From Oscillospiraceae bacterium (GTDB lineage: Bacteria > Bacillota > Clostridia > Oscillospirales > Oscillospiraceae), in assembly GCA_017937195.1 (NCBI GenBank), contig JAGBEA010000039.1, forward strand, positions 1 to 56,074: a stretch of 56,074 bases of DNA, given 5' to 3'. The notes beneath the pieces are model-generated. The model was not told the origin of the DNA, did no database searches, and saw only the letters and a list, made by a program, of their open reading frames with translations. Both the position numbers and the translations under genes were made by a program. Positions 45,314 to 54,606 of the stretch are shown piece by piece. Each line of letters opens with the position of its first letter. Positions within the stretch are counted from its first letter, which is position 1.

Positions 45314-46421
45314 TGTAATCCTCCTCCATAGGCAACACGATCCGAAACATTGCGCCGCCCGTTTCTTTATTCTCTGCATAGATGCTGCCGCCGTGCGCCA
45401 TCACAATGGTACGGCAGACGGAAAGTCCGATGCCCATATTGCGCTTCATATCGCCCCACGAGCCGCTGTCGGCACTGCCGTCAAAAAGCGTGGACATTTT
45501 TTCCTTAGCAATGCCGCAGCCGTTATCCGTCACATAGATCACCGCATATTCGCTGGATTTTTCCAAAGAAATCGTCACCTGCGTAACACCACCTCCGTGG
45601 ATCGCCGCATTTTCCAACAGATTGGTCAGCACCTGCTGCATCAAAAGCGGATCCATGGGAACCAGCAAAAGCTCATCCGGCACCATTACCTTAACAGTGA
45701 TCTCCGGATGGCGCTTGGCAAATTTCGCAGTTGCCCCTTCGATGACCTCCTCCGGCGCCTCCCACGACTTGTTCAGCTTCGCCACCTCGCCGCCGATGCG
45801 GGTCACCGACAGCAGGTTCTCCACCACGCGGATCAGCCATTGTGCATCCTCGTGCGCATCCGTCAGCAGCGCACGGCGCTGCTCCTCTGTCAGCTCCCCA
45901 TCCTGCTCCAGCAGCACATTGGTGGCGCCCATAATGCCTGTCAGCGGCGTGCGGATATCGTGGGACACGGCGCGCAGAAGATCGGCGTAGGTGCGCTGCC
46001 GCTCCGCCTCTCTGGCCACCGCCGCCGCCTTACGGGCACGGCTGACGATCATACCGGTGGCAATGGAGATGAACATCATCACGAAGAAGGTCAGCGGAAA
46101 GCCGGTGATCACAAAGCTGACCGCCCAGTAGGGCGCCGTGAACACATAGTCCACCGCCAGCACGCTCATCACCGCTGACAACACGCTGAAGAAATACCCC
46201 TCCGTCAGCATAGCGGTCAAAAACACATCCAGCAGGAAGATCACCGCCACATAGCTGGTATCGTTGGCTCGATCCAGCTCACGCAGCAGCAGACAAAGCA
46301 CCGTTGTCAGCAAAAACAGCGTCACCGATACTGTGCCGTCAATGGCGAGCCCCGGAACCTTCCTTGACAAGGTGCGGCGATACTCAAACCAGTTCTCCAA
46401 CAGCTGTGCATTCTTTCTCAT
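45297..46421 (-). CDS. KdpD-like sensor histidine kinase lacking the N-terminal KdpD domain
   Basis: A 374-residue kinase. It starts with four membrane helices of the DUF4118 type (residues 30-135, ending with VDYVFTAPYWAVSF), followed by a linker, HisKA box AVSHDIRTPLTGIMGATNVLL and an ATPase with NLLENAAIHGGG and DNGCGIAKEK. Classic KdpD carries about 360 residues of KdpD plus Usp domains in front of DUF4118; these are absent. The preceding gene encodes the matching regulator with a 17-base overlap. Likely an envelope- or ion-related sensor. Confidence 0.9.
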   Translation of the reverse strand: MRKNAQLLENWFEYRRTLSRKVPGLAIDGTVSVTLFLLTTVLCLLLRELDRANDTSYVAVIFLLDVFLTAMLTEGYFFSVLSAVMSVLAVDYVFTAPYWAVSFVITGFPLTFFVMMFISIATGMIVSRARKAAAVAREAERQRTYADLLRAVSHDIRTPLTGIMGATNVLLEQDGELTEEQRRALLTDAHEDAQWLIRVVENLLSVTRIGGEVAKLNKSWEAPEEVIEGATAKFAKRHPEITVKVMVPDELLLVPMDPLLMQQVLTNLLENAAIHGGGVTQVTISLEKSSEYAVIYVTDNGCGIAKEKMSTLFDGSADSGSWGDMKRNMGIGLSVCRTIVMAHGGSIYAENKETGGAMFRIVLPMEEDYNENQG

Positions 46422-46538
46422 CCCGCACCTCCTTTCTATAGTTAAGACAGTATATCACACTTTTGTGTTAAAGTCCCGTAAAGAACAAAATTCTCCGCAG
46501 TTCTTTCGACTTTTTTTCTTTTTCCGCTCTTTTTCGCC

Positions 46539-46567
46539 TTGACAATCCCGATTTTGCCTGCTATATT
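46539..46567 (+). promoter_or_regulatory. Strong promoter of the glp operon
   Basis: Perfect TTGACA (46539-46544), 17 bases and TATATT (46562-46567). It gives a leader of about 105 bases before the first gene. Confidence 0.75.
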
Positions 46568-46630
46568 GATACACGGTTAAAATTCCATATATGCAATGAG
46601 TGTTTGAGTCATGCAGGAACAGCGCGGTTC

Positions 46631-46659
46631 GCCCGTGCGGTTGCGGCGTGGCTTTTTTT
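46631..46659 (+). terminator. Leader terminator (putative GlpP-controlled attenuator)
   Basis: Stem CCGTGC/GCGTGG (46633-46638 with 46646-46651, two G-U pairs) and seven T (46653-46659) between promoter and first gene. A terminator in front of a glp gene is the arrangement controlled by GlpP antitermination in Bacillus. A GlpP homologue is encoded in the same cluster. Confidence 0.6.
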
Positions 46660-46679
46660 GTTGAAAGGAGAAAGAAACG

Positions 46680-48113
46680 ATGTATGATGTGGTGATTATC
46701 GGCGGCGGCGTGATCGGCTGCGCCATCGCCCGCGAGCTGAGCCGCTATCAGCTGTCGCTGTGCGTGGTGGAGCGGGAGGAGGATGTGTGCTGCGGCACCT
46801 CCAAGGCCAACAGCGCCATCGTCCACGCCGGCTTTGATGCCGAGCCCGGCTCGAAAAAGGCGCTGTTCAATGTGCAGGGCAGCCAGATGATGGAGCAGCT
46901 GTGCCGTGATCTGGATATTTCCTATGACCGCTGCGGCTCGCTGGTGCTGTGCTTTGATGAGCAGGACCTGCCCCGTCTGGAGGCGCTGCGCCTGCGCGGC
47001 ATCGAAAACGGCGTGGAGGGTCTGGAGATTCTGGACAGCGCCGCGCTGCACAAGATGGAGAGCGCCGTGTCCGACAAGGCGGTTGCCGCTTTGTATGCCC
47101 CCACCGGCGCCATCATCTGCCCCTTCGGTCTGACCTATGCGCTGGCGGAAAATGCTGCCGATAACGGCGCGCAGTTCCGCTTTGACACCTGCGTAGAGCG
47201 CATTGAGCGCACCGCTGAAGGTTTTGCCATCCACACCAGCAACGGCGTGCTGGAGAGCCGCACCGTTGTCAACGCCGCCGGCGTCTATGCCGACGAGCTG
47301 CACAATCAGCTGTGTGACAGCAAGCTGCGCATCGTACCTCGCCGCGGCGAATATTGCCTGCTGGACCGCAAGGACGGCAAGCTGGTCAGCCACACCATCT
47401 TTCAGCTGCCCTCCGCACTGGGCAAGGGCGTGCTGGTGACCCCCACCGTACACGGAAATCTGCTGCTGGGTCCCACCGCTGCCGATCAGGAGGACAAGGA
47501 GAACACTGCCACCTCCGCTGCCGGCATCGCCGCACTGACCGCCGCCGCCGCGCTCAGCGTATCCAATCTGCCGATGCGCGATGTGATCACCGGTTTCACC
47601 GGTCTGCGCGCCCACATCACCGAAGGTGCTGACGACTTTGTCATCGGCGAGAGCGCCGAGGGTTTCTTCGACGCCGCCGGTATCGAGTCCCCCGGCCTGA
47701 CCTCCGCCCCCGCCATCGGCGCATATCTGGCGCAGCTGGTGGCTCAAAAGCTGCAGGCGGCTGAAAAAGAGAATTTCATCGCCACCCGCCGCGGCATCAC
47801 CCCCGTAAAGGAACTGCCCTTCGAAGAGCGCCGCGCCCTGATTGAGCGCGATGCCGCCTACGGCCAGGTGATCTGCCGCTGCGAACAGATCACCGAGGGC
47901 GAGATCGTAGAGGCGATCCGCCGCGGCGCCCGTTCGCTGGACGGCGTGAAGCGCCGTGTCCGCGCCGGTATGGGTCGCTGCCAGGGCGGCTTCTGCGCCC
48001 CCCGCGTGATGGAAATCATCAGCCGCGAGCTGGGCGTTGCCCAGACGGAACTGACCAAGAGCGGCGGCGAAAGCCGCCTGCTGGTAGGTTACACCAAGGA
48101 GGTGCAGGAATGA
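46680..48113 (+). CDS. Glycerol-3-phosphate dehydrogenase-type FAD oxidoreductase (GlpA-like)
   Basis: A 477-residue FAD enzyme predicted to oxidise glycerol-3-phosphate to DHAP. The N-terminal dinucleotide motif VVIIGGGVIGCAIARELSRY is at residues 4-23. A DAO-family fold follows, and a BFD-like [2Fe-2S] domain closes the protein (VICRCEQITEGEIVEA, then GRCQGGFCAPRV). This architecture is the anaerobic form. The gene overlaps the next by 4 bases. First gene behind the leader. Confidence 0.88.
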   Translation: MYDVVIIGGGVIGCAIARELSRYQLSLCVVEREEDVCCGTSKANSAIVHAGFDAEPGSKKALFNVQGSQMMEQLCRDLDISYDRCGSLVLCFDEQDLPRLEALRLRGIENGVEGLEILDSAALHKMESAVSDKAVAALYAPTGAIICPFGLTYALAENAADNGAQFRFDTCVERIERTAEGFAIHTSNGVLESRTVVNAAGVYADELHNQLCDSKLRIVPRRGEYCLLDRKDGKLVSHTIFQLPSALGKGVLVTPTVHGNLLLGPTAADQEDKENTATSAAGIAALTAAAALSVSNLPMRDVITGFTGLRAHITEGADDFVIGESAEGFFDAAGIESPGLTSAPAIGAYLAQLVAQKLQAAEKENFIATRRGITPVKELPFEERRALIERDAAYGQVICRCEQITEGEIVEAIRRGARSLDGVKRRVRAGMGRCQGGFCAPRVMEIISRELGVAQTELTKSGGESRLLVGYTKEVQE

Positions 48114-49375
48114 TGCGTGAAGTACAGCTTGCCATTATCGGCGGCGGACCTGCCGGTCTTGCTGCCGCCATCGCCGCCCGTGAAAGCGGCGTGCAGGATA
48201 TCGTCATCATCGAGCGCGACCGTGAGCTGGGCGGCATCCTCAACCAGTGCATCCACGCCGGTTTCGGTCTGCACACCTTCGGCGAGGAGCTGACCGGTCC
48301 CGAGTACGCCGCACGCTTCATTGCGCAGGTGCGTGCGCTGGAGATCCCCTGCCTGCTGGATACGATGGTACTGGATCTCAGCGAGGATCGGGTACTGACC
48401 GTCACCAGCCGCAAAGAGGGTCTGCAGCAGATCAAGGCGGGCGCTGTGATCCTCGCCATGGGCTGCCGCGAGCGTCCCCGCGGCGCACTGAACATCCCCG
48501 GTTTCCGCTGCGCAGGCGTCTGGTCTGCCGGCACGGCACAGCGCCTTGTGAATATGGAGGGTATGATGCCCGGCCGCGAGGTGGTCATCCTCGGCAGCGG
48601 CGACATCGGTTTGATTATGGCGCGCCGTATGACCATGGAGGGCGCTAAAGTCAAGGCCGTGGCGGAGGTGCTGCCCTACTCCGGCGGTCTGAAACGCAAC
48701 ATCGTGCAGTGTCTGGAGGACTTTGACATCCCGCTGCTGCTGAGCCACACCGTGGTGGATATCCACGGAAAGAAGCGTCTGGAGGGCGTGACGCTGGCGC
48801 AGGTGGATGAAAACCGCGCCCCCATCGCCGGCACGGAGCAGTATATCCCCTGCGACACCCTGCTTTTGAGCGTGGGTCTGCTGCCGGAAAACGAGCTGAG
48901 CAGCTCCGCCGGCGTGTCCCTCAGCCCCATTACCGGCGGCCCCGTGGTGGGTGACGATCTTGCCACCTCCATTGACGGCGTATTCGCCTGCGGCAATGTG
49001 CTGCACGTCCACGATCTGGTGGACTTTGTCTCTCAGGAAGCAAAGCAGGCCGGTGAAAGCGCCGCCCGCTATCTGCAGCAGCACACCCAGATCGGTCAGC
49101 GCACGGAGCTGCGCGCCGTAAACGGCGTGCGCTACACCGTGCCCCAGCACATTGACCTTGCCCATATGGGCGAGGAGGTGACGGTGCGTATGCGCGTGGG
49201 GCAGCCCTACCGCCGCGCCGCTATCTGCGTGTATGCCGACGGTACGCTGCTGCGCCGTCTGCCCAAGCTGGTGCTGGCACCGGGCGAGATGGAGCGCGTG
49301 ACGCTGCGCCGCGACCAGATCCCCGCCGGCACCAAAGAGATCACTTTCTGCATTGAGGAGGGCGAAACGAAATGA
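48110..49375 (+). CDS. FAD-dependent NAD(P)H-type oxidoreductase subunit of the glp cluster
   Basis: A 421-residue pyridine-nucleotide-disulfide oxidoreductase-like protein. It has FAD-binding AIIGGGPAGLAAAIAARESG (residues 8-27), ILNQCIHAGFG and the second nucleotide site VVILGSGDIGLIMARRM. In clostridial glp operons such a protein accepts electrons from the GlpA-type dehydrogenase. It starts with ATGATG on the stop of the previous gene and overlaps the next by 4 bases, so the three subunits are translationally linked. Confidence 0.85.
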   Translation: MMREVQLAIIGGGPAGLAAAIAARESGVQDIVIIERDRELGGILNQCIHAGFGLHTFGEELTGPEYAARFIAQVRALEIPCLLDTMVLDLSEDRVLTVTSRKEGLQQIKAGAVILAMGCRERPRGALNIPGFRCAGVWSAGTAQRLVNMEGMMPGREVVILGSGDIGLIMARRMTMEGAKVKAVAEVLPYSGGLKRNIVQCLEDFDIPLLLSHTVVDIHGKKRLEGVTLAQVDENRAPIAGTEQYIPCDTLLLSVGLLPENELSSSAGVSLSPITGGPVVGDDLATSIDGVFACGNVLHVHDLVDFVSQEAKQAGESAARYLQQHTQIGQRTELRAVNGVRYTVPQHIDLAHMGEEVTVRMRVGQPYRRAAICVYADGTLLRRLPKLVLAPGEMERVTLRRDQIPAGTKEITFCIEEGETK

Positions 49376-49737
49376 GTGAACGCATTCTCACCTGCATCGG
49401 CTGCCCGATGGGCTGTATGCTGACCGCCGTACTGGAAAACGGCACTGTCACCTCCGTCAGCGGCAATACCTGCCGCCGCGGCGACGATTACGCGCGCAAG
49501 GAGTGTGTCGCCCCCGAGCGCACCGTCACCGGCACCGTCCGCGTGGCAAACGGCAGCGCACCGGTCATCTCTGTGCGCACCGCCTCCCCCATCCCCAAGG
49601 ATAAAGTGATGGAGGCTGCCCGCGTGATGGCGTCCACCGCTGTCAGCGCACCCATCTCCGCCGGTGATACCGTCATCGCTAATCTCGCCGGCACCGGCGT
49701 GGCACTGATCGCCACCCGTGGCTGCGAGGCTCGCTAA
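49372..49737 (+). CDS. DUF1667 cysteine-rich protein of the glp cluster
   Basis: A 121-residue protein with CIGCPMGC at residues 8-15 and further cysteines (Cys 33, Cys 43), suggesting an Fe-S or zinc site. The pattern matches DUF1667, which commonly follows the two FAD enzymes in anaerobic glycerol-3-phosphate oxidation operons; the role is probably electron transfer or assembly. ATG overlaps the preceding stop by 4 bases. Confidence 0.85.
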   Translation: MSERILTCIGCPMGCMLTAVLENGTVTSVSGNTCRRGDDYARKECVAPERTVTGTVRVANGSAPVISVRTASPIPKDKVMEAARVMASTAVSAPISAGDTVIANLAGTGVALIATRGCEAR

Positions 49738-49757
49738 ACAATTCTGTCTTGCAACCG

Positions 49758-49796
49758 CTTCCCGCCCGTGTTACCATACGGGTGGGAAGTTTTTTT
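49758..49796 (+). terminator. Terminator directly in front of glpP
   Basis: 12-base stem CTTCCCGCCCGT/ACGGGTGGGAAG (49758-49769 with 49778-49789) and seven T, two bases before the ribosome site AAAGGAG of glpP. It either ends the operon or serves as a second attenuator. Confidence 0.8.
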
Positions 49797-49812
49797 GAAA
49801 GGAGCTGCAGCT

Positions 49813-50376
49813 ATGGCACATCCTCTCATTCACATTTTAGAGCGCAATCCGGTGATCCCCGCGCTGAAATCTCAACAGCAGCTGCCGCAGTGTACCGCCT
49901 GCCCCTGCGAGGCGGTGTTTGTGCTGTGCGGCGATATCCTCAACATCGGTGAAATTATCGCCCAGCTTCACGCGGCCGGCAAAAAGGTGATCGTCCACGC
50001 CGACTTGGTCAACGGTCTTGCCCAGCGGGAGATCGCCGCAGATTTCCTGCTGCGCTGCGGTGCCGACGGCATCATTTCCACCCGTCCCCATCTGGTGCGG
50101 CGCGGACACGAATTAGGGCTGCTGGCGGTGCTGCGTGTGTTTGCCATCGACTCCAAGGCGGTGAACAACCTGAAGAGCGAAGCGGAGATCGGCTGCCCCG
50201 ATATGATCGAGGTGCTGCCCGCCCCCCTGCCCCGGGTGATCGCGCGGCTGCAGCGGGAGATGAAGACGCCCCTGATCGCAGGCGGTCTGCTGGAGGATAA
50301 GGCGGATGTGCTTTCGGCACTGCGCGCCGGCGCTATGTGCGTGTCCACCAGCGACAGCGCACTGTGGGAGATCTGA
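49813..50376 (+). CDS. glpP: Glycerol-3-phosphate-responsive antiterminator GlpP
   Basis: A 187-residue GlpP-family protein. GlpP binds glycerol-3-phosphate and then leader mRNA, allowing RNA polymerase to pass a terminator. It has the family features ILERNPVIPALKS at the start, IVHADLVNGLAQREIAADFL, ADGIISTRPHLV and the end GGLLEDKADVLSALRAGA. ATG 49813 follows AAAGGAG; earlier in-frame starts lie inside the terminator. It lies in the same cluster as the glp oxidoreductases. Confidence 0.9.
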   Translation: MAHPLIHILERNPVIPALKSQQQLPQCTACPCEAVFVLCGDILNIGEIIAQLHAAGKKVIVHADLVNGLAQREIAADFLLRCGADGIISTRPHLVRRGHELGLLAVLRVFAIDSKAVNNLKSEAEIGCPDMIEVLPAPLPRVIARLQREMKTPLIAGGLLEDKADVLSALRAGAMCVSTSDSALWEI

Positions 50377-50377
50377 T

Positions 50378-51019
50378 ATGAAAGAGAAGCTGTTGAGCAT
50401 CTGCACCTCAGTGCTGACGGCGCTGGCGGTGCTGACCGGCTCTATCGCCGTGCCGCTGCTGGTGCGTCCGTTTTACTGGCTGCACATCAAGCCCTTCGGC
50501 TTGGAGCGCACCGGCTTGACGGCAGAGCAGATCCGTCAGGCATATGACGGAGTGATGGACTTCTGTCTTGGTCTGCGTGATACCTTTTCCGCAGGAGTAC
50601 TGCCCTTCTCGGCGGAGGGCGCGTCCCATTTTGCCGATGTGCGCCGGCTGTTTCTGCTGGATCTGGTTGTGCTGGGCATCAGCCTTGCCGCGCTGCTGCT
50701 TTTGTGGATCTACCGCCGTCATCAAGCGGTGGAGCTCCACCGCTTCCGCGGCCGCGGAAGCGCTTTTTGGGGCTGTGTGGGCTTAGGCGCCGCCTTTCTG
50801 GTGATCGGCGCTGCCGCCGCGGTGGATTTTGACCGCGCCTTCACCGTCTTTCACACCTTGTTCTTCCCCGGAAAGGACAATTGGCTGTTCGACCCCTATT
50901 ACGATCCGGTGATCCTGCTTTTACCTCAGGAGTTTTTCCGCAACTGCGCCATTTTGATCCTTGCCGTGCTGCTGATCACCTGCGCGATGCTGATGCTGCG
51001 GGATAAGCGCAAACGGTAA
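50378..51019 (+). CDS. DUF1461 (TIGR01906) integral membrane protein
   Basis: A 213-residue membrane protein with about five helices. The pattern VRPFYWLHIK near residue 28, GVLPFSAEGASHFADVRRLF and FHTLFFPGKDNWLFDPYYDPVI is typical of the TIGR01906 family of unknown role. It starts one base after glpP, so translation is coupled. A terminator ends the unit. Confidence 0.85.
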   Translation: MKEKLLSICTSVLTALAVLTGSIAVPLLVRPFYWLHIKPFGLERTGLTAEQIRQAYDGVMDFCLGLRDTFSAGVLPFSAEGASHFADVRRLFLLDLVVLGISLAALLLLWIYRRHQAVELHRFRGRGSAFWGCVGLGAAFLVIGAAAAVDFDRAFTVFHTLFFPGKDNWLFDPYYDPVILLLPQEFFRNCAILILAVLLITCAMLMLRDKRKR

Positions 51020-51025
51020 ATCACG

Positions 51026-51055
51026 ATACCCACCCTTGGCAGGGTGGGTATTTTT
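51026..51055 (+). terminator. Terminator after the DUF1461 gene
   Basis: 10-base stem TACCCACCCT/AGGGTGGGTA, TGGC loop and T5. Confidence 0.85.
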
Positions 51056-51128
51056 CGTCTTCGCCTTGCCTTTTTCGGGCATACTATTATATAATAGGTT
51101 ATTATGCGTGCAGAAAGGCGGCGGCAGG

Positions 51129-51977
51129 ATGAAACGGAAAAAAATACGGCGCGTACTGCTTGCCCTTTTATTGTTGGCGGCGCTGGCGTTTTGGCACAGC
51201 AACTGCACCTTGAGCGTGGAGCATTACGATTTCTCCTCCCCCACCCTGCCCCAGGGCTGGGACGGCGGAAAAATCGTGCATCTCAGTGACCTGCACGGCA
51301 AGGAGTTCGGCAAAGACAACGCGCGGCTGCTGCGCGCCGTGGAATCTGCCGCACCCGACCTGATTGTCATCACCGGTGACATCGCCGATGCCCAAAGCGG
51401 CTTGGAGTTTGCCCCCGCCCTTTTGCAGGGTCTTGCCGCCATCGCCCCCACCTACTATGTTTCCGGCAACCACGAGTGGGCAGCAGGGCTGATCACACAG
51501 CTGCGCACGCTTTTAGAGGATGCCGGCGTGGTGTGGCTCTACAACGAATACGTCCCCTTGCAGCGCGGCGGCGACACCATCGTGCTGGCGGGGGCGGATG
51601 ACCCCAACGGCACCACCACGCAATCGGACACGGAGGCGATGGCCGCGCAGCTGCGCGCCGAGTATGGCGAGGTCTTCTGGATGCTGCTGGCACACCGCAA
51701 CAATCTCTTTTCCCAGTATTACTGCCGCCTTGGTGCCGACCTGACCCTCAGCGGTCACGGACACGGCGGCATCTGGCGCCTGCCCTTCACTGACGGGCTC
51801 ATCAGTCCCCTGCGGGAGTGGTTCCCCTCGTGGACGGACGGGTTTTACACCTGCGACGCCGGAGATTGCGGCGGCTCCCCCGTATTTGTCAGCCGCGGAC
51901 TGGGCAATTCCCCCCGCGTGCCGCGACTGTTCAATCCGCCGGAGGTGGCGGTACTGACTCTGCACTCTACACCGTAA
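51129..51977 (+). CDS. Calcineurin-like metallophosphoesterase (YkuE-like)
   Basis: A 282-residue metal-dependent phosphatase with an N-terminal signal anchor (residues 8-22), so it likely faces the outside. The motifs are HLSDLHGKEFG, ITGDIADA, SGNHEWAAG and the late GHGHGGIWRLP. The relatives work on lipid or nucleotide phosphates. It lies 12 bases before mnmG, which is not its usual partner. The start at 51129 follows GAAAGGCGG. Confidence 0.85.
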   Translation: MKRKKIRRVLLALLLLAALAFWHSNCTLSVEHYDFSSPTLPQGWDGGKIVHLSDLHGKEFGKDNARLLRAVESAAPDLIVITGDIADAQSGLEFAPALLQGLAAIAPTYYVSGNHEWAAGLITQLRTLLEDAGVVWLYNEYVPLQRGGDTIVLAGADDPNGTTTQSDTEAMAAQLRAEYGEVFWMLLAHRNNLFSQYYCRLGADLTLSGHGHGGIWRLPFTDGLISPLREWFPSWTDGFYTCDAGDCGGSPVFVSRGLGNSPRVPRLFNPPEVAVLTLHSTP

Positions 51978-51989
51978 GAGGTTTCGATT

Positions 51990-53870
51990 ATGAAAGAATT
52001 TTTGGCAGGAACATATGATGTGGCCGTTATCGGCGCCGGTCACGCCGGCATTGAGGCGGCGCTGGCAACGGCGCGGCTGGGCTTGGAGACCATCTGCTTT
52101 ACCATCAATCTGGACGCGGTGGGCAATATGCCCTGCAACCCCGCCATCGGCGGTACCGGCAAGGGCCATCTGGTCCGGGAGCTGGACGCGCTGGGCGGTG
52201 AGATGGCAAGGGCTGCCGACAAGGCCTGCATCCAATACCGGATGCTCAACCGCGGCAAAGGTCCGGCGGTACACTCCCTGCGGGCGCAGGCTGACCGCCG
52301 CACCTATCAGCAGGTGATGAAGCACACACTGGAGCGGCAGGAGCATCTGGTGCTGCGGCAGGCGGAGGTTGTGGACATCCGCGTGACAGACGGCCGCGTT
52401 TCCCACGTTGTCATCCACACCGGCGCGGTGTTTGAAGTGCGCGCCGCCATCATCTGCACCGGCACCTATCTGCAGGGACGCACCATCGTGGGCGAGTGCA
52501 TTGAGGAATCCGGTCCCGACGGAATGCACGCCTCCGGTCCCCTCACCGACGCCCTTTTGCGTCTGGGTCTTCCCCTGCGGCGGTTCAAGACCGGCACGCC
52601 CCAGCGCATCAACGCCCGCAGCATCGACTTCTCCCAGATGGAGGTGCAGGTGGGCGACGATGACCCCCAGCCTTTCAGCTTCACCACAGAGAAGGCACCG
52701 GAAAACCGTGCCGTCTGCTATCTCACCTATACCACGCCGGAGACCCACCGCATCATTCTGGACAATTTGGACAGAAGCCCCATCTATTCCGGCGTCATCG
52801 AGGGCATCGGCCCCCGCTACTGTCCCTCCATCGAGACCAAGGTGGTGCGATTTGCCGACAAGCAGCGCCATCAGCTGTTCATCGAGCCGATGGGTCTTGA
52901 CACGGAGGAGATGTACATACAAGGCTTCTCCTCCTCTATGCCTGAGGAGGTGCAGCTGGAGATGCTGCACTCTATCCCCGGATTGGAGCGGGCGGAGATT
53001 ATGCGCCCCGCCTATGCCATCGAATACGACTGCATCGACCCCCTCGCCCTGCACCCCACACTGGAGGTAAAGGCGGTGGAAAACCTCTACGGCGCGGGAC
53101 AGTTCAACGGCTCATCCGGCTATGAGGAGGCGGCGGTGCAGGGCTTTGTGGCAGGCGTGAATGCCGCTATGAAGCTCTTAGACCGCGAGGCGCTGATCCT
53201 TAAGCGCAGCGAAAGCTATATCGGCACGCTGATCGATGACCTTGTCACCAAGGGTACCAACGAGCCCTACCGAATGATGACCTCCCGCTCGGAGTATCGG
53301 CTGCTGCTGCGGCAGGACAACGCCGATGAGCGGCTGTGTGCCATCGGTCACCGCATCGGCCTTGTCAGCGATGATCGGCTGGCGCAGGTGCAGGCAAAAT
53401 ACGACGCCGTTGCCAAGGAGATCCGCCGTCTGGAGCATACGGGCGTCCCCACCAGCGATGCCCTTAACGCGCTTTTGACCGAAAAAGGCACCACCCCCGT
53501 CACTGAGGGTGCGCGGCTGATCGATCTTTTGCGCCGCCCCCAGCTGACCTACGCCGATCTCGCCCCCTTTGATCCCGCCGCGCCGCAGCTGTCCGCCGCC
53601 GTGCGCGAGCAGGTGGAGATCAGCGTAAAATATGAGGGCTATATCCGCCGCCAGCTCAAGCAGGTGGCAGAATTTGAGAAGCTGGAGCGCCACGGGCTGC
53701 CCGAGGACTTTGACTACAGCGCCATTCAGGGTCTGCGCTTGGAGGCGCGGGAGAAACTGGCAGCGGTGCAGCCCCGCAATCTGGGGCAGGCCAGCCGCAT
53801 CTCAGGCGTGTCCCCTGCGGACATCGCCGCGCTGATGATCGCTTTGGAGCGCGCGCGGCAGGAGAAATAA
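51990..53870 (+). CDS. mnmG: tRNA uridine-5-carboxymethylaminomethyl modification enzyme MnmG
   Basis: A 626-residue FAD protein that with MnmE modifies uridine 34 of several tRNAs. It has [22 protein letters not shown] (residues 11-31), [22 protein letters not shown] and the C-terminal motif [22 protein letters not shown]. Normal length. In Firmicutes mnmG often lies near oriC with mnmE and rsmG, but neither is present here. The sequence right of it turns AT-rich and fragmentary. Confidence 0.95.
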   Translation: MKEFLAGTYDVAVIGAGHAGIEAALATARLGLETICFTINLDAVGNMPCNPAIGGTGKGHLVRELDALGGEMARAADKACIQYRMLNRGKGPAVHSLRAQADRRTYQQVMKHTLERQEHLVLRQAEVVDIRVTDGRVSHVVIHTGAVFEVRAAIICTGTYLQGRTIVGECIEESGPDGMHASGPLTDALLRLGLPLRRFKTGTPQRINARSIDFSQMEVQVGDDDPQPFSFTTEKAPENRAVCYLTYTTPETHRIILDNLDRSPIYSGVIEGIGPRYCPSIETKVVRFADKQRHQLFIEPMGLDTEEMYIQGFSSSMPEEVQLEMLHSIPGLERAEIMRPAYAIEYDCIDPLALHPTLEVKAVENLYGAGQFNGSSGYEEAAVQGFVAGVNAAMKLLDREALILKRSESYIGTLIDDLVTKGTNEPYRMMTSRSEYRLLLRQDNADERLCAIGHRIGLVSDDRLAQVQAKYDAVAKEIRRLEHTGVPTSDALNALLTEKGTTPVTEGARLIDLLRRPQLTYADLAPFDPAAPQLSAAVREQVEISVKYEGYIRRQLKQVAEFEKLERHGLPEDFDYSAIQGLRLEAREKLAAVQPRNLGQASRISGVSPADIAALMIALERARQEK

Positions 53871-53915
53871 ACAAAAAAGACTTGGAGCAAATGGCGGGGA
53901 GTCATAAAACAGTTG

Positions 53916-53950
53916 CACTCCCGGCAGAATTATCTGCCGGGAGTGTTCTT
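53916..53950 (+). terminator. Terminator after mnmG
   Basis: 13-base stem (53916-53928 with 53933-53945), ATTA loop and a weak T-rich tail. Confidence 0.55.
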
Positions 53951-53979
53951 GTATAACGAAACACCCACCGAATATATCT

Positions 53980-54290
53980 TCAGTGGTTGTTTTTTTGATT
54001 TTCAACTAAATATATGTTATCAAGCGCCGTAGCAATAATGGTAGTCAAATATCCCGCGACTTTTTCTCTGTCGTGTTTATCCTTTTGCTGAATCCAATCA
54101 ATGAGCATTCCAGCAAGTGCTTCTGTGTAAAATTTGGCTACATATTCCTTGAAATCTGAGTCAAATCTTTTCCGATTCTTATTTCAACCGAATTAATAAC
54201 AGAGGTTATAATACCAAGAAAATCAGCACAAAAGAAGCGTTTCATCTTATCTCGGCCAATAGAGTTATATAAACTCTCCGATATTCTGAC
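53980..54290 (-). pseudogene. Frameshifted C-terminal remnant of a TetR-family regulator
   Basis: Reading the minus strand, 54290 to about 54190 gives a TetR C-terminal half (ESLYNSIGRDKMKRFF, then LGIITSVINSVE). A single missing A in GAAAAT breaks the frame near 54186, after which the next frame continues with FKEYVAKFYTEALAGMLIDW and ends at the stop 53980. No N-terminal HTH is present upstream. The sequence is AT-rich and foreign compared with mnmG. It must be nonfunctional. Confidence 0.7.
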
Positions 54291-54540
54291 CGATGACGGT
54301 TATCCTGATGTACAGGTATTTATGAAAACTTACCGCAAAGCAGAGGCTATTGTGACACAGTATAACCAAGACCTTGCAGAATGGGAGCAGGCAGTTAAGA
54401 ACGGACAGAAACCTGCCGCGAAACAGCACAGACCGCCCGAAAGACAAAGTGTGCGTAACAGGCTCAGACAGCTTCAGGAAGAGGGCAAACAGAACTCTCA
54501 GCCGAAGCAGAGAAAGAAATCCCAAGACAGGGACAGATAA
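54265..54540 (+). pseudogene. C-terminal fragment of a conjugative-element protein (relaxase-like)
   Basis: An open frame running in from 54265 (LYKLSDILTDDGYPDVQVF) through ATG 54322 to the stop at 54540. It is hydrophilic and ends in a basic tail (RKKSQDRDR), as in relaxase or mobilisation proteins of clostridial conjugative elements. No catalytic domain remains. The family call is from general appearance only. It partly overlaps the tetR remnant on the other strand, marking a recombination junction. Confidence 0.4.
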
Positions 54541-54606
54541 TCACGACATAGAAAATGACACCGCAGGGCAACCTGCCTTGCGGTCTTACATATATTCTGA
54601 CAGTAA

